From Parvibaculum sp049671045 (GTDB lineage: Bacteria > Pseudomonadota > Alphaproteobacteria > Parvibaculales > Parvibaculaceae): a stretch of 63,946 nucleotides of DNA. Of the stretch, positions 16,655 through 25,284 are shown one piece after another. Position numbers and translations under genes: made by a program. The stretch is from contig NZ_JBATUH010000064.1 of the NCBI RefSeq assembly GCF_049671045.1, forward strand, positions 1 through 63,946. The letters are read 5' to 3'. The first letter of the stretch is position 1, and each line of letters starts with the position of its first letter. The notes under the pieces were generated by a model. It saw nothing but the letters and a program-made list of their open reading frames with translations, was not told where the DNA came from and made no database searches.

Positions 16655-18454
16655 ATGGGCTTTTTCAGACGAATCCGCAATGAGATCATCTATCTGCGAG
16701 CGGCGCTCCGCACGCTCGGCCGCTTGAGCGCCATCTACAAGACGCCCAATCGCACCTTCGCCGATACGATCGAGGATCTCGCGAAGTCGAAGCCCAAAAA
16801 CGTCGCGATCTATTTCGAGAACCGGAAGATCACCTATCGCGAACTCGACGAGGCGGCCAACCGCTATGCGCGCTGGGCGCAGGCGCAGGGCATCGGCAAG
16901 GGCGATGTCGTCGCGCTGATGATGGAGAACCGGCCGGAATATCTGATCGCCTGGATCGGCATCATCAAGGTTGGCGCTTCGGCGGCGCTCATCAATTCCA
17001 ATCTCGTCAAGGGGCCGCTCGCGCACAGTCTCAACATTTCGGGCGCGCAGCATCTCGTGCTCGGCGCCGAGCTCGCGGAGGCTTATGCGACCGCGACCGA
17101 CGGGCTCGAGCGTCCGCTCACCGTCTGGGCGACGGGCGGTGCGGTGCAGGGCATGCAGAACCTCGATGCCGCGCTCGCGCAGCAATCGGGCGAGCCGCTG
17201 CCGGCCGATACGCGCAAGGGGCTCACGCTCAACGACAACGCGCTCTTCATCTATACGAGCGGCACGACGGGCAATCCCAAGGCGGCGCGGCTGCCGCATG
17301 CGCGTGTGCTGACCATGATGACCGGCTTCTCGGCGGCGGCGAATGCGACGGAGAAGGATCGCATGTATATCGCGCTGCCGCTCTATCACTCGGCAGGCGG
17401 CGTCTGCGCGGTCGGCACCACGCTCACGGTCGGCGGCTCGGTCATCATCCGGCGCAAATTCTCGGCGCGCGAGTTCTTCGCCGATTGCGCGAAATACGAG
17501 GCGACGCTCTTTCAGTATATCGGCGAGCTTTGCCGCTATCTTCTCAACACGGAGAAGCAGCCGCGCGAACGCAAGCACAAGATCAGGCTCGCCATTGGCA
17601 ACGGGCTGCGCCCGGAAATCTGGCCGGCCTTCCAGAAGCGGTTCCGCATCCCGCGGGTTCTCGAATTCTACGGCGCGACCGAAGGCAATGTCGCGCTCAT
17701 GAATTATGACGGCACGGTGGGCTCTGTTGGGCGCATTCCGGGCTGGGCGAAGAAGCGCTTCAATGTCGAGCTGGTGCGTTTCGATCTCGAAAGCGAGACG
17801 GTCGTGCGCGGCGCGGATGGTTTCTGCATCAAATGCGCGCCGGGCGAAGCGGGCGAGGCGATCGGCAAGATTTCCGACGATCCCAATACGCCGACCGGGC
17901 GCTTCGACGGATATGCCAAGAAGGAAGAGACCGAAAAGAAGATCCTTCGCGATGTCTTCGAGAAGGGAGATGCGTGGTTCCGCACCGGCGATCTGCTGCG
18001 TCAGGACAAGCTCGGCTATTTCTATTTCGTCGATCGCATCGGCGACACGTTCCGCTGGAAAGGCGAGAACGTGTCCACGGCCGAGGTCACGGAGGCGATC
18101 TCGGTTTTCCCCGGCATCAAGGAAGCGAACGTTTATGGCGTGCAGGTTCCGGGCACGGATGGCCGCGCGGGCATGGCCTCGATCGTTGCCGACGGCTCGC
18201 TCGATCTCGACAAGCTGCGCGGCCATATCGAGAAGGAACTTCCCGAATATGCGCGCCCGCTCTTCATTCGCGTGAGCCCCGAGATCGAGGTCACGGGCAC
18301 GTTCAAGCATCGCAAGGTCGAGCTTGTGCGCGAGGGCTTCGATGTGAAGCGGGTGAGCGATCCGATCTATTTCAACTCGCCCGTGGACAGGAAGTTCGTG
18401 CCGCTGGACGAGGCGCTTCACGACCAGATCTGTTCCGGCGAATTCAGGCTCTGA
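16655..18454 (+). CDS. Long-chain acyl-CoA synthetase, FATP/FadD6-like
   Basis: Encodes 599 residues from ATG 16655, with GGAAGGAG upstream. It is an adenylate-forming enzyme with IYTSGTTGNPKAARLPHAR (about 204-222, AMP-binding) and EFYGATEGN (about 337-345). The FATP hallmarks are YFVDRIGDTFRWKGENVSTAEV and the C-terminal GTFKHRKVELVREG, with Lys catalysing adenylation. FATP-type enzymes activate long- or very-long-chain fatty acids, sometimes coupled to uptake. It is convergent with the LLM gene, and a shared terminator lies between them. Confidence 0.9.
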   Translation: MGFFRRIRNEIIYLRAALRTLGRLSAIYKTPNRTFADTIEDLAKSKPKNVAIYFENRKITYRELDEAANRYARWAQAQGIGKGDVVALMMENRPEYLIAWIGIIKVGASAALINSNLVKGPLAHSLNISGAQHLVLGAELAEAYATATDGLERPLTVWATGGAVQGMQNLDAALAQQSGEPLPADTRKGLTLNDNALFIYTSGTTGNPKAARLPHARVLTMMTGFSAAANATEKDRMYIALPLYHSAGGVCAVGTTLTVGGSVIIRRKFSAREFFADCAKYEATLFQYIGELCRYLLNTEKQPRERKHKIRLAIGNGLRPEIWPAFQKRFRIPRVLEFYGATEGNVALMNYDGTVGSVGRIPGWAKKRFNVELVRFDLESETVVRGADGFCIKCAPGEAGEAIGKISDDPNTPTGRFDGYAKKEETEKKILRDVFEKGDAWFRTGDLLRQDKLGYFYFVDRIGDTFRWKGENVSTAEVTEAISVFPGIKEANVYGVQVPGTDGRAGMASIVADGSLDLDKLRGHIEKELPEYARPLFIRVSPEIEVTGTFKHRKVELVREGFDVKRVSDPIYFNSPVDRKFVPLDEALHDQICSGEFRL

Positions 18455-18471
18455 TCGCCGGCGGGAAAATC

Positions 18472-18500
18472 AAAAGGGCGGCCTTTCGGGCCGCCCTTTT
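18472..18500. terminator. Bidirectional rho-independent terminator
   Basis: A perfect 12-bp stem (18472-18483 with 18489-18500) with loop TTTCG, flanked by AAAA on the left and TTTT on the right, so it works in both directions. It lies between the convergent acyl-CoA synthetase and LLM oxidoreductase genes. Confidence 0.9.
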
Positions 18501-18527
18501 CGTATCTTCGCATGAGTGAGGCGGAGG

Positions 18528-19745
18528 TTACTCCGCGGCGCCGGACTTCTTGTCGAGGCCCATGGCGGCGAGGATTTCGGGGCGGATATTCTCCGTGCCC
18601 TTCTTCTCGACATGCTGGGCGACGCGGGCGCCGACCGCCATCATGGCCTGGCCCATGAAGCTTTCGCGATTGTCCTTCGCCCAGTTGAGCGAGACCTCGC
18701 GGTTGTCGTTGAGGTTCTGGAATTTCGGGAACACATAGCGCGCCATCAGCTCATAGGAGCGCCTGGTGTTCTCCCAGTTCGCCCAGTTGTGGGCGAGCTG
18801 CATGAAGCAGCCGAAGCCGCCCGACTGCTTCTGCAGGCGCTCGATCTGGGCGATGGCGTCGTCAGGCGTGCCGACGACGGCCATGCCGGAGGCGATGAGC
18901 GCATCGACGGGATCGGAGCCGTCCGTCGGCGCGAGCGGCAGAGCCGCCACTTCGCGGAAGTAGTAGAGCCACTTGTCGAGGCCGAAGCGCACATTCTCGC
19001 GCGCTTTCTCCCGCGTCTCGGCGATGTGCACCGGGCCGACGAGGCGCCAGCCGGAGCGATCGACCGTCTTGCCGCTGTCCTTCGCCGTGTCCTCGCAGAT
19101 CGCCCAGTTGGTGGCGAGCGCGTTGAAGCCGCCGGCGGAGGTCGCGCCGATGGACAGGAGGCTCAGCCCGTGGCGGCCGGCCGCCGTCGCGCCTGTGGGC
19201 GAGACCTGGCTTGCTACCGCGATCTCGACGCTCGGCCGCGACCAGGGCGTCATCTGCAGGCGGGCATTGTTGAGCTCGAACCAGTCGGTCTTCATCGTCA
19301 CCGTCTCGCCGCGGAGGAGCGGCACGATCGCTTCGAGCGCCTCGTCCATCATGTCGCGCTGCTTCTGGACGTTGATGCCCATCATGATCGCGTCGGAGGG
19401 CAGCGAGCCGGGGCCCACGCCCAGCATGACGCGGCCGCGCGTGATGTGGTCGAGCTGGTTGATGCGGTCGGCGAGCATCAGCGGGTGATGATAGGGAAGC
19501 GAGGAGACGCCCGTGCCGAGGCGGATATTGCGCGTGCGCTCGGCGACAGTGGCGATGAAGAGTTCGGGGCTGGCGATGAGTTCGTAGCCGGCCGAATGGT
19601 GTTCGCCGATCCAGGCTTCGTCATAGCCGAGCTGGTCCATCCACTGCACGAGTTCGATGTCGCGCTCGAGGGCGAGGGTCGGGTTCTCGTCGAGCGGGTG
19701 GAAGGGGGCGATGAAGGCGCCGAAGCGCAATTTCTGTCCGAGCAT
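18528..19745 (-). CDS. LLM-class (luciferase-like) flavin monooxygenase, copy 1
   Basis: A 405-residue luciferase-like TIM barrel. Recognisable parts are FGAFIAPFHPLDENPTLALE at the N-terminus, YDEAWIGEHHSAGYELIASPELF, LGTGVSSLPYHHPLMLADR and RGRVMLGVGPGSLPSDAIM, the set seen in limonene-1,2-monooxygenase-like (LimB) and other FMN-dependent group C monooxygenases. Such enzymes need a separate flavin reductase, which is not nearby. It lies 66 bases downstream of a close paralogue and belongs to the tetR-LLM-LLM unit. The substrate is unknown, probably a hydrophobic compound. Confidence 0.9.
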   Translation of the reverse strand: MLGQKLRFGAFIAPFHPLDENPTLALERDIELVQWMDQLGYDEAWIGEHHSAGYELIASPELFIATVAERTRNIRLGTGVSSLPYHHPLMLADRINQLDHITRGRVMLGVGPGSLPSDAIMMGINVQKQRDMMDEALEAIVPLLRGETVTMKTDWFELNNARLQMTPWSRPSVEIAVASQVSPTGATAAGRHGLSLLSIGATSAGGFNALATNWAICEDTAKDSGKTVDRSGWRLVGPVHIAETREKARENVRFGLDKWLYYFREVAALPLAPTDGSDPVDALIASGMAVVGTPDDAIAQIERLQKQSGGFGCFMQLAHNWANWENTRRSYELMARYVFPKFQNLNDNREVSLNWAKDNRESFMGQAMMAVGARVAQHVEKKGTENIRPEILAAMGLDKKSGAAE

Positions 19746-19768
19746 TCTGTCCTGTCTCCGGTTTTCTT

Positions 19769-19802
19769 GTTTCGATTTCGGGGTTTCGATTTCGGGTTTC
19801 GG
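19769..19802. repeat. 14-bp tandem repeat between the two LLM genes
   Basis: GTTTCGATTTCGGG occurs twice back to back (19769-19782, 19783-19796), followed by a partial third copy. It fills most of the 66-base gap between the LLM genes and looks like slippage; no function is evident. Confidence 0.8.
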
Positions 19803-19811
19803 TATGGGGTG

Positions 19812-21002
19812 TCAGTCGGCGGCCCGGGTGCCCTTGGCTTTCGCCTTGGCTTCTTCTTCCGCCTGATGCTTGGCGATGGTCTGAAGGGCGGCGTTCATGG
19901 CGGCGCCGATGAACTCGCCGGAATTCTCTGTCGCCCATTTCAGCGATGCCTCGCGGGCCTCGTTGGCGCGGTGGAATTTCGGCTTCACATGACGGGCGAA
20001 AAGCTCGTAGGAGCGTTTCGTGTTCTCGAAATTGGCCCAGTTGTGGGCAAGCAGGAGGAAGGCGCCGAAGCCCGGTATCTTCTGTTGCAGCCGCTCGATC
20101 TGGGCGATGGCGTCGTCCGGCGTGCCGACGACGGCCTGGCCGGATTCGATCATGGCGTCGAGAGGGTCCTTGCCCTCCTGCGTGTCGAGGCCCATCGGAT
20201 TGATCGAGCCGAAATAGTGCCGCCATTTGTCGAAGCCGTAGCGCACCTGGGCGCGGGCCTCCTCGCGCGTTTCGGCGAGATGCATGGGACCGACGAGGCG
20301 AAGCCGCGCGGGGTCCATGACGCGGCCGTTCTCGGCCGCCGTCTTCTGCGCGACGTCCCAGTTGATGCCGAGCGCGTCATAGCCGGCCGTGTTGGTGGCC
20401 GCGACGCAGAGCATGCCGAGCCCGTGGCGCCCGGCGAGCTTGCCGCCCGATGGCGTGACCGAGCTTGCGACCGCGACTTCCGGGTGCGGCGTCGAGAAGG
20501 GGCGAAGCTGGAGCCGCGCGTTCTGGAGCTTGAACCATTCCGTCTCGGCGCTGACCGTCTCGCCCTTGAAGAGACGCAGGATCACTTCCAGCGCCTCGAC
20601 CATGCGGTCGCGCTGCTTGGCGACCTCGATGCCGAGCATGAAGGCGTCCGACGGCAGAAGGCCGGGGCCGACGCCGAACATGACGCGGCCGCGCGTCTGA
20701 TGATCGAGCTGGATGATCCGGTTCGCCGCCATGAGGGGGTTGTGATAGGGCAGCGAGACGACGCCCGTGCCGAGCTTGATGCGCTCGGTACGCTCGGCCG
20801 CGGCGGCGATGAAAAGCTCGGGGCTGGCGATGATCTCGTAGCCCGCCGAATGGTGCTCGCCGATCCAGGCTTCCTCATAGCCCTGCTTGTCGAGCCATTC
20901 GATGAGCTCGAGATCGCGGCGGATCGCCAGTGTCGGGTCTTCATCGACCGGGTGAAACGGTGCCAGAAATATACCGCTTCTGAGCTTGCCTTCGGTGGTC
21001 AT
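19812..21002 (-). CDS. LLM-class flavin monooxygenase, copy 2
   Basis: Encodes 396 residues from ATG 21002, with AGGAAGG upstream. It is colinear with the gene at 18528-19745 over its full length and shares blocks such as EAWIGEHHSAGYE, ASPELFIA, LGTG, SLPYH, RGRVM, GVGPG, VVGTPDDAIAQIERLQ and LAHNWAN. Differences are spread throughout, so the duplication is old and the copies may have different substrates or form a heterodimer, as in LuxA/LuxB. The C-terminus ends in an Ala/Lys-rich helix. It starts 37 bases after the TetR stop. Confidence 0.9.
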   Translation of the reverse strand: MTTEGKLRSGIFLAPFHPVDEDPTLAIRRDLELIEWLDKQGYEEAWIGEHHSAGYEIIASPELFIAAAAERTERIKLGTGVVSLPYHNPLMAANRIIQLDHQTRGRVMFGVGPGLLPSDAFMLGIEVAKQRDRMVEALEVILRLFKGETVSAETEWFKLQNARLQLRPFSTPHPEVAVASSVTPSGGKLAGRHGLGMLCVAATNTAGYDALGINWDVAQKTAAENGRVMDPARLRLVGPMHLAETREEARAQVRYGFDKWRHYFGSINPMGLDTQEGKDPLDAMIESGQAVVGTPDDAIAQIERLQQKIPGFGAFLLLAHNWANFENTKRSYELFARHVKPKFHRANEAREASLKWATENSGEFIGAAMNAALQTIAKHQAEEEAKAKAKGTRAAD

Positions 21003-21039
21003 GTGAGTGCCTTCCTGTTTCGTTCGGATTTTTTCCTCG

Positions 21040-21648
21040 TCAGGCTTTCTTCTTGAGCCCGTTGAGCGTGATGTCGATGATCTGGCGGCTCGCAAGTTCC
21101 GCTTCCGCCTCGGGATGCTCCGCCCACCAGGCGCTGATGGCGCTCCAGGTCGAAACGATCGCCATGGCGGCGAGTTCCGGCGCGATGCCGGGGCGCAGCT
21201 CGCCTCTTTCCTGCCCGCGCCGCACGATCGCGCTGACGAGATCGACGATGCTCTCATTGACGGCGGCGGCGGTGGCAATCAGCGTCGGCTGGTCGAGGAA
21301 GTCGCGCAGCATCTTCTGCATGACGGGGCCGTTCGTCTCCCAGGCTTCCTCGAAGGCGGAGAGAATGAGGCTCAGCTGGTCTTGCGTGTCGCCTTCATGG
21401 CCGGCAAGGCGCTCGGCGAGCGATTGCGTGATCTCGTCGTTGAATTCCTTGATCAGCGCCGCCTTGTTCTCGAAATGCAGGAAGAAGGTCGCCTTGGCGA
21501 CGCCGGCGCCCGCGCAGATGTCCTCGATGGTGACGCCGTCATAGCCGCGCACCGAAAAGAGCTCCATCGCCGTGCGATAGATCTCGCGCCGCGTGCGCTC
21601 CTTCTTGCGGGCGCGCCGCGTTCCGCCGCCCGGACCTGCCTCGTCCAC
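21040..21648 (-). CDS. TetR-family regulator of the LLM operon
   Basis: Encodes 202 residues from GTG 21648. HTH: VTIEDICAGAGVAKATFFLHFENKAAL (about 39-65; the recognition helix is VAKATFFLHF). The C-terminal ligand domain is helical, with WSAISAWWAEHPEAEAELA near 166-184. It is first in a minus-strand unit with two LLM monooxygenases and has an operator-like dyad about 50 bases upstream, so it is likely an autoregulated, substrate-induced repressor. Confidence 0.9.
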   Translation of the reverse strand: MDEAGPGGGTRRARKKERTRREIYRTAMELFSVRGYDGVTIEDICAGAGVAKATFFLHFENKAALIKEFNDEITQSLAERLAGHEGDTQDQLSLILSAFEEAWETNGPVMQKMLRDFLDQPTLIATAAAVNESIVDLVSAIVRRGQERGELRPGIAPELAAMAIVSTWSAISAWWAEHPEAEAELASRQIIDITLNGLKKKA

Positions 21649-21700
21649 TTCCTTGAGGTCGCTAATGATGCTCTCCCATTGCCAAATCCGGCGCTTATAA

Positions 21701-21720
21701 AAATAGACCGAAGTCCACTT
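21701..21720. promoter_or_regulatory. Candidate operator upstream of the tetR-LLM-LLM unit
   Basis: AAATAGAC and GTCCACTT (6 of 8 complementary; the inner TAGAC/GTCCA pair 4 of 5) flank CGAA. The four-base spacer is the same as in the other TetR candidate at 14217. It lies in AT-rich DNA 53 bases upstream of the GTG start, close to a TATAAA-like box. Confidence 0.45.
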
Positions 21721-21939
21721 ATCTCCAACAGTTTTGCGCCGGGCCGAAACGCCCCGAAGGGAAGGGCCGCGCGGCTCCTCTCCGGCCTCGCAGGCTCATC
21801 CCAACTCCAGTTCACGCAACGTAAAATGCCGTTGCCGGTCCTAGGGGATGTACCCTAAGAGAGAGTTCATGGGGAGCAAGGCAAAAATCGGGGCCGCAAG
21901 GCCCGGCCGAAGAAACAGCCGGAAAAAAGGAGAGAAACG

Positions 21940-22743
21940 ATGGGACGTGTGAGCGGGAAGATTGCGCTGATCACCGGAGCCGGCAGCGGCATCGGCCGGG
22001 GGGCGGCGCTGGCGCTGGCGGCCGAGGGCGCGAAGATCGTGGCGAGCGATGTCGACGACAAGGGACTTGCCGAAACCGCCGATCTCATCGTCAAGGCGGG
22101 CGGCGCCGTCTCGACCTATCACCAGGATGTGACGAGCGAAGCGCGCTGGGCCGAGATCGTCGAGGACATCAGGAAGACAGAGGGCGCGCTGCATGTTCTC
22201 GTCAACAATGCGGGCATCGGCATCGGCGCCGACATCTTCCAGATGTCCTATGAGGACTGGCGCCGCCAGATGGCGATCAATGTCGATGGCGTCTTTTTCG
22301 GCGTGAAGCATGCCATTCCGCTCATCGCGGCGTCGGGCGGCGGCTCGGTCATCAATATTTCGTCCGTGGCCGGACTTCAGGGCGCGCCGGGCCTTGCAGG
22401 CTATTGCGCGACCAAGGGCGCGGTGCGGCTCTTCACCAAGGCGGTCGCGCTCGAATGCGCGCAGGCGAAGATGAATGTGCGCGTGAACTCGGTTCACCCC
22501 GGCATCATCGACACGGCGATCTGGCAGAAGATCCCGCAGGGCGGTGTCGGCGCCATGCGCTCGGAGCTCATCCCGGCTGGCGCCAATGCGATCGATCCCA
22601 ACATGATCGCCGCGACCACGCCGCTCGGCTATGCGGGGCTTCCGGCGGACATCGCGGCGGGCATCGTGTTCCTCGCCTCCGACGAGTCGCGCTATATGAC
22701 CGGCTCCGAACTCGTTATCGATGGCGGCATCACGGCGCGCTGA
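21940..22743 (+). CDS. Short-chain dehydrogenase/reductase (classical SDR)
   Basis: A 267-residue classical SDR. TGAGSGIG (12-19) binds the NAD(P) pyrophosphate, Asp at the end of strand 2 (VASDVDD) favours NAD, NNAG is present near residue 88, and Ser with Y-C-A-T-K supplies the catalytic Ser-Tyr-Lys. The C-terminus ends MTGSELVIDGGITAR, as in many 3-hydroxy-acid or hydroxysteroid dehydrogenases. Substrate unknown. It is transcribed alone, divergent from the tetR-LLM unit, and its last codons form the first copy of a triplicated hairpin repeat. Confidence 0.92.
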   Translation: MGRVSGKIALITGAGSGIGRGAALALAAEGAKIVASDVDDKGLAETADLIVKAGGAVSTYHQDVTSEARWAEIVEDIRKTEGALHVLVNNAGIGIGADIFQMSYEDWRRQMAINVDGVFFGVKHAIPLIAASGGGSVINISSVAGLQGAPGLAGYCATKGAVRLFTKAVALECAQAKMNVRVNSVHPGIIDTAIWQKIPQGGVGAMRSELIPAGANAIDPNMIAATTPLGYAGLPADIAAGIVFLASDESRYMTGSELVIDGGITAR

Positions 22744-22819
22744 CGCGCGCATCGCGGTGTCGGCATTACGGCGCGCTGACGCGCGTTGTGATCTTCGTAT
22801 GACGGCGCGCTGACGCGCG
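22732..22819. repeat. Three copies of an 18-bp self-complementary repeat
   Basis: ACGGCGCGCTGACGCGCG occurs identically at 22732-22749, 22768-22785 and 22802-22819. Each copy can fold (GCGCG, loop CTGA, CGCGC). The first contains the SDR stop codon TGA. The spacers are 18 and 16 bases and unlike one another. It looks like duplication of the gene end, giving a series of hairpins before the terminator at 22836. Confidence 0.85.
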
Positions 22820-22835
22820 CCTTGTGGACAAAAAG

Positions 22836-22867
22836 AAGGCGGAGGCCATTTCGAAACCTCCGCCTTT
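22836..22867. terminator. Bidirectional rho-independent terminator
   Basis: A perfect 10-bp stem AAGGCGGAGG/CCTCCGCCTT (22836-22845 with 22857-22866) with an 11-base loop, preceded by AAAAG and followed by T. It separates the rightward SDR gene from the leftward secreted-protein gene. Confidence 0.85.
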
Positions 22868-22887
22868 GTTGCCTCACGAACCGGAAA

Positions 22888-23340
22888 TCAGTTTTCGACC
22901 CGCCAGCTTCCATCCGCCTTCTGGCAGGCCGTGCCATAGGCCTCCTCATAATGGCCGCCGACGCGCACGGTGGTGCGGTATTCGCGGCAATATTGCCCCG
23001 ACGGCGATTGATAGACAGGAGAGGCGGGCGTCGCCTCGAGCGGCGCGCCATAACCGTAATAGGCCGGGCCGTAATAAGCGGGCGGCGCCCGGTAGACGAC
23101 CGGCGGCGGCGCATAAACCACGGGTGGCGGCGCGTAATAATAAGGGTTGTAGTAAGGGCCGTAATAACCGCCCCAGACCGGCGCGGCGAAGATCGGAAAG
23201 CCGAGGCCGATCCCGATGCTCACGCGCCCATGTGCCGATGCGGGCGTCGCGGCCGCGCCCATGGCGACGAGGCCGAGCGCCGCTGCCGCGACGATGGAGG
23301 CGGCCCTCATCCTTCTTCCTGCATGCGCGATGGCCGACAT
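22888..23340 (-). CDS. Secreted Tyr/Pro-rich protein with 17-kDa-surface-antigen-like C-terminus
   Basis: Encodes 150 residues; ATG 23340 has GAGGAG upstream, and ATG 23310 is an alternative. A signal peptide ends after Ala-Ser-Ala at about residue 36. The central part (about 56-97) is low-complexity, rich in Tyr, Pro and Gly with repeated APPPVVY and YYGP units. The C-terminal 35 residues contain CREYRTTVRVGGHYEEAYGT and ACQKADGSWRV, a two-Cys module common at the end of alphaproteobacterial surface antigens. Envelope location is likely; role unknown. Confidence 0.82.
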   Translation of the reverse strand: MSAIAHAGRRMRAASIVAAAALGLVAMGAAATPASAHGRVSIGIGLGFPIFAAPVWGGYYGPYYNPYYYAPPPVVYAPPPVVYRAPPAYYGPAYYGYGAPLEATPASPVYQSPSGQYCREYRTTVRVGGHYEEAYGTACQKADGSWRVEN

Positions 23341-23456
23341 GGCCCGTCTCCTCGATTGCGAAGGAACGTGTCCAGCAAATATACGTCCGCGGCGGCGTTT
23401 CCGGTCCCTCCGCGAACATTAAATTTGAAGATTCGCCAGCGCCGTTACGGCCCGCG

Positions 23457-24389
23457 TCACGCCTTCATCACGAGGAACCCGGCGCGCGGGAACTGCACGA
23501 CAACCTCGCCGACGCGCGGGTCGCTACGCCTGATCGCGACGTGCTGCGCGGATGAGGAGACGAGTTCACCCATAATCGGGTCGCGGCCGTAATCATCCGC
23601 CATGACGCTCACGCGGTCGCCGGGTTTCAATCCGTTGGGCTCGCCCGCATCGGCGCGCGGCTCTTCGGTGGAGGTCGCGGCTCTGGCGATGTCGAGCGCC
23701 GCTTCCCGCGCGATCTCGTGGCGCGTGCCATGGCCGATCGCGGCGACGCGGGCTTCCCATTCGGCGACGCGCGGCCAGGCGGCGATGAGCTTCGCGCCCG
23801 CCTGCGACGTCCAGCGGATGAAGGCGAGGTTGTAGAAGACGCTGGCATCGGCAAGGCCCGCCTGCTCTCCCATGAGGAAGGCGCGGCCATCCGCGAGCTG
23901 ATCGTCGATCCAGCCGAGTTGCGCGCGGAACTGCTCCGCCATGAGGGGCGCTGCCTGCTTCATGGCCGCGATGTCGAAGGAGCGGCCCGTCAGCTTCTCG
24001 CGATCCTTGATGAAGGCTTCATCGGCAAGCGCCGCGCCGCCGCCGAAGATGATGGCGACCGCCGCCTGAAAGAAGACGCGGTCGGTCCACATCGCCACGC
24101 CCCAGCCGAGGCCCCTGTCGCCGCCGACGAAGATCGAGGGCGAGGGGAAGCGGCGCTCGAGCTCGCGAATGATGATCTGCGTGTCGCAATAGATGTCAGC
24201 GCCGATCTGCATCACGGGGATCTTGCGATAGCCGCCCGTGAGCGCCACGAGTTCCGGCTTCGGCATGATGACGGGTTCGTCGCAGGCATGCCATTCGAGC
24301 TTCTTCAGCCCGAGCACCACGCGCACCTTCTCCGAGAAGGGTGACACATCATATTGATGAAGGATGATCGAATTCGCATCGGCGGCCAT
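23457..24389 (-). CDS. Glutathione S-transferase-like protein with C-terminal extension
   Basis: Encodes 310 residues from ATG 24389 with GAGGA upstream. Residues 1-85 form the thioredoxin-like domain (YDVSPFSEKVRVVLGLKKLEW, then the cis-Pro loop YRKIPVMQIG and DTQIIIREL). Residues 100-225 form the helical GST domain. An extra 75 residues (about 235-310) contain GLKPGDRVSVMADDYGRDP and a beta-rich end, not normally part of GSTs. It is last in the six-gene operon, 8 bases after the other GST gene. It may handle glutathione conjugates of the operon's substrate. Confidence 0.85.
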   Translation of the reverse strand: MAADANSIILHQYDVSPFSEKVRVVLGLKKLEWHACDEPVIMPKPELVALTGGYRKIPVMQIGADIYCDTQIIIRELERRFPSPSIFVGGDRGLGWGVAMWTDRVFFQAAVAIIFGGGAALADEAFIKDREKLTGRSFDIAAMKQAAPLMAEQFRAQLGWIDDQLADGRAFLMGEQAGLADASVFYNLAFIRWTSQAGAKLIAAWPRVAEWEARVAAIGHGTRHEIAREAALDIARAATSTEEPRADAGEPNGLKPGDRVSVMADDYGRDPIMGELVSSSAQHVAIRRSDPRVGEVVVQFPRAGFLVMKA

Positions 24390-24397
24390 GGCGTTCC

Positions 24398-25183
24398 TCA
24401 CTCGAAATCGGCGGTAAAGCGGATATTGCCCTTCTCGAGCCCCTTCAGAACGACTTCGATGCCGCCCGACCGGATCATCCATTCGAGGCGATGGTCGCGA
24501 TATTCGCGCTTGAAAAGCCCCTGCTCGAGAATATTGGCGACGACCTCCATGCCGGCGATCGAGGCGGCCGCTTCCTTCAGCGTCAGCGCGACGCTCTCCC
24601 GCGCCTTCGCGCGAGCGAACCAGCGGCCGAGCGGCGAGCCCTCGTCCGGCGCGTTGCCGAAGCCGGCCGAAGTGTTGACGAAGGGCACGACAGCAAGATC
24701 GCCCCAGCCGAAGGCCGCGCCGTTGAACCAGTCGCGCGCGCCCAGTTGCCGCGCAAGCCAGGCTTGTAGTCCTTCCGTCTGCTCGGCGGCGCGCTCGCGC
24801 AGCATCTCGCCCAGTTCGCCCTCGGCGCGGCGGAACCAGCCGATCTCGCCAAGGCCCCAGTTGATCGCCTCGTAATGCGTGTCGCAGATCTCCTCGATCA
24901 TGCGGATGCGGGCGCGCCCGGCGGGCGTTTCGGGCAGCAGCGCGGGGGCAGGCCACTTGTCCTCGATATATTCGAGGATGATGGTCGAATCGAAGATGCG
25001 CGTCTCGCCGTCGATGAGCACCGGCACTTCGGCGCGCGGATTGGCCTCGGCGAATTCGCCGGACGCGCCGCCCGCGCCGATGCCGCCCGGCATCTTCGCC
25101 TCGAAAGGCTCGCCCTTCTCGCGCAGCGCGATCTTCACCTTCTGCGCATAGGGCGAAAGCGGATGTTCGTAGAGCGTCAGCAT
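24398..25183 (-). CDS. Glutathione S-transferase-like protein
   Basis: Encodes 261 residues from ATG 25183, with GGGGAGG upstream. The N-terminal domain has LTLYEHPLSPYAQKVKIAL, AEVPVLIDGE (cis-Pro) and DSTIILEYIED (glutathione gamma-Glu contact). The C-terminal helical domain runs to about residue 215, then a short tail. It is fifth in the minus-strand operon and only distantly similar to the following GST. Being paired, the two could act in succession or as a heterodimer. Confidence 0.87.
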   Translation of the reverse strand: MLTLYEHPLSPYAQKVKIALREKGEPFEAKMPGGIGAGGASGEFAEANPRAEVPVLIDGETRIFDSTIILEYIEDKWPAPALLPETPAGRARIRMIEEICDTHYEAINWGLGEIGWFRRAEGELGEMLRERAAEQTEGLQAWLARQLGARDWFNGAAFGWGDLAVVPFVNTSAGFGNAPDEGSPLGRWFARAKARESVALTLKEAAASIAGMEVVANILEQGLFKREYRDHRLEWMIRSGGIEVVLKGLEKGNIRFTADFE

Positions 25184-25284
25184 GAAAGCCTCCCCAATTT
25201 CCGGATGGGCGCGATCATCCGGAGTTCGCGCCAGTCTGTCCATGCGCTGCCGGGCGGGGCTCGATCACGCCTTCGTGATGCGCG

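Noticed and set aside
18516..21056. 846-residue plus-strand frame opposite the two LLM genes
   Set aside because: Antisense shadow of both LLM genes; its internal repetition only mirrors their duplication.
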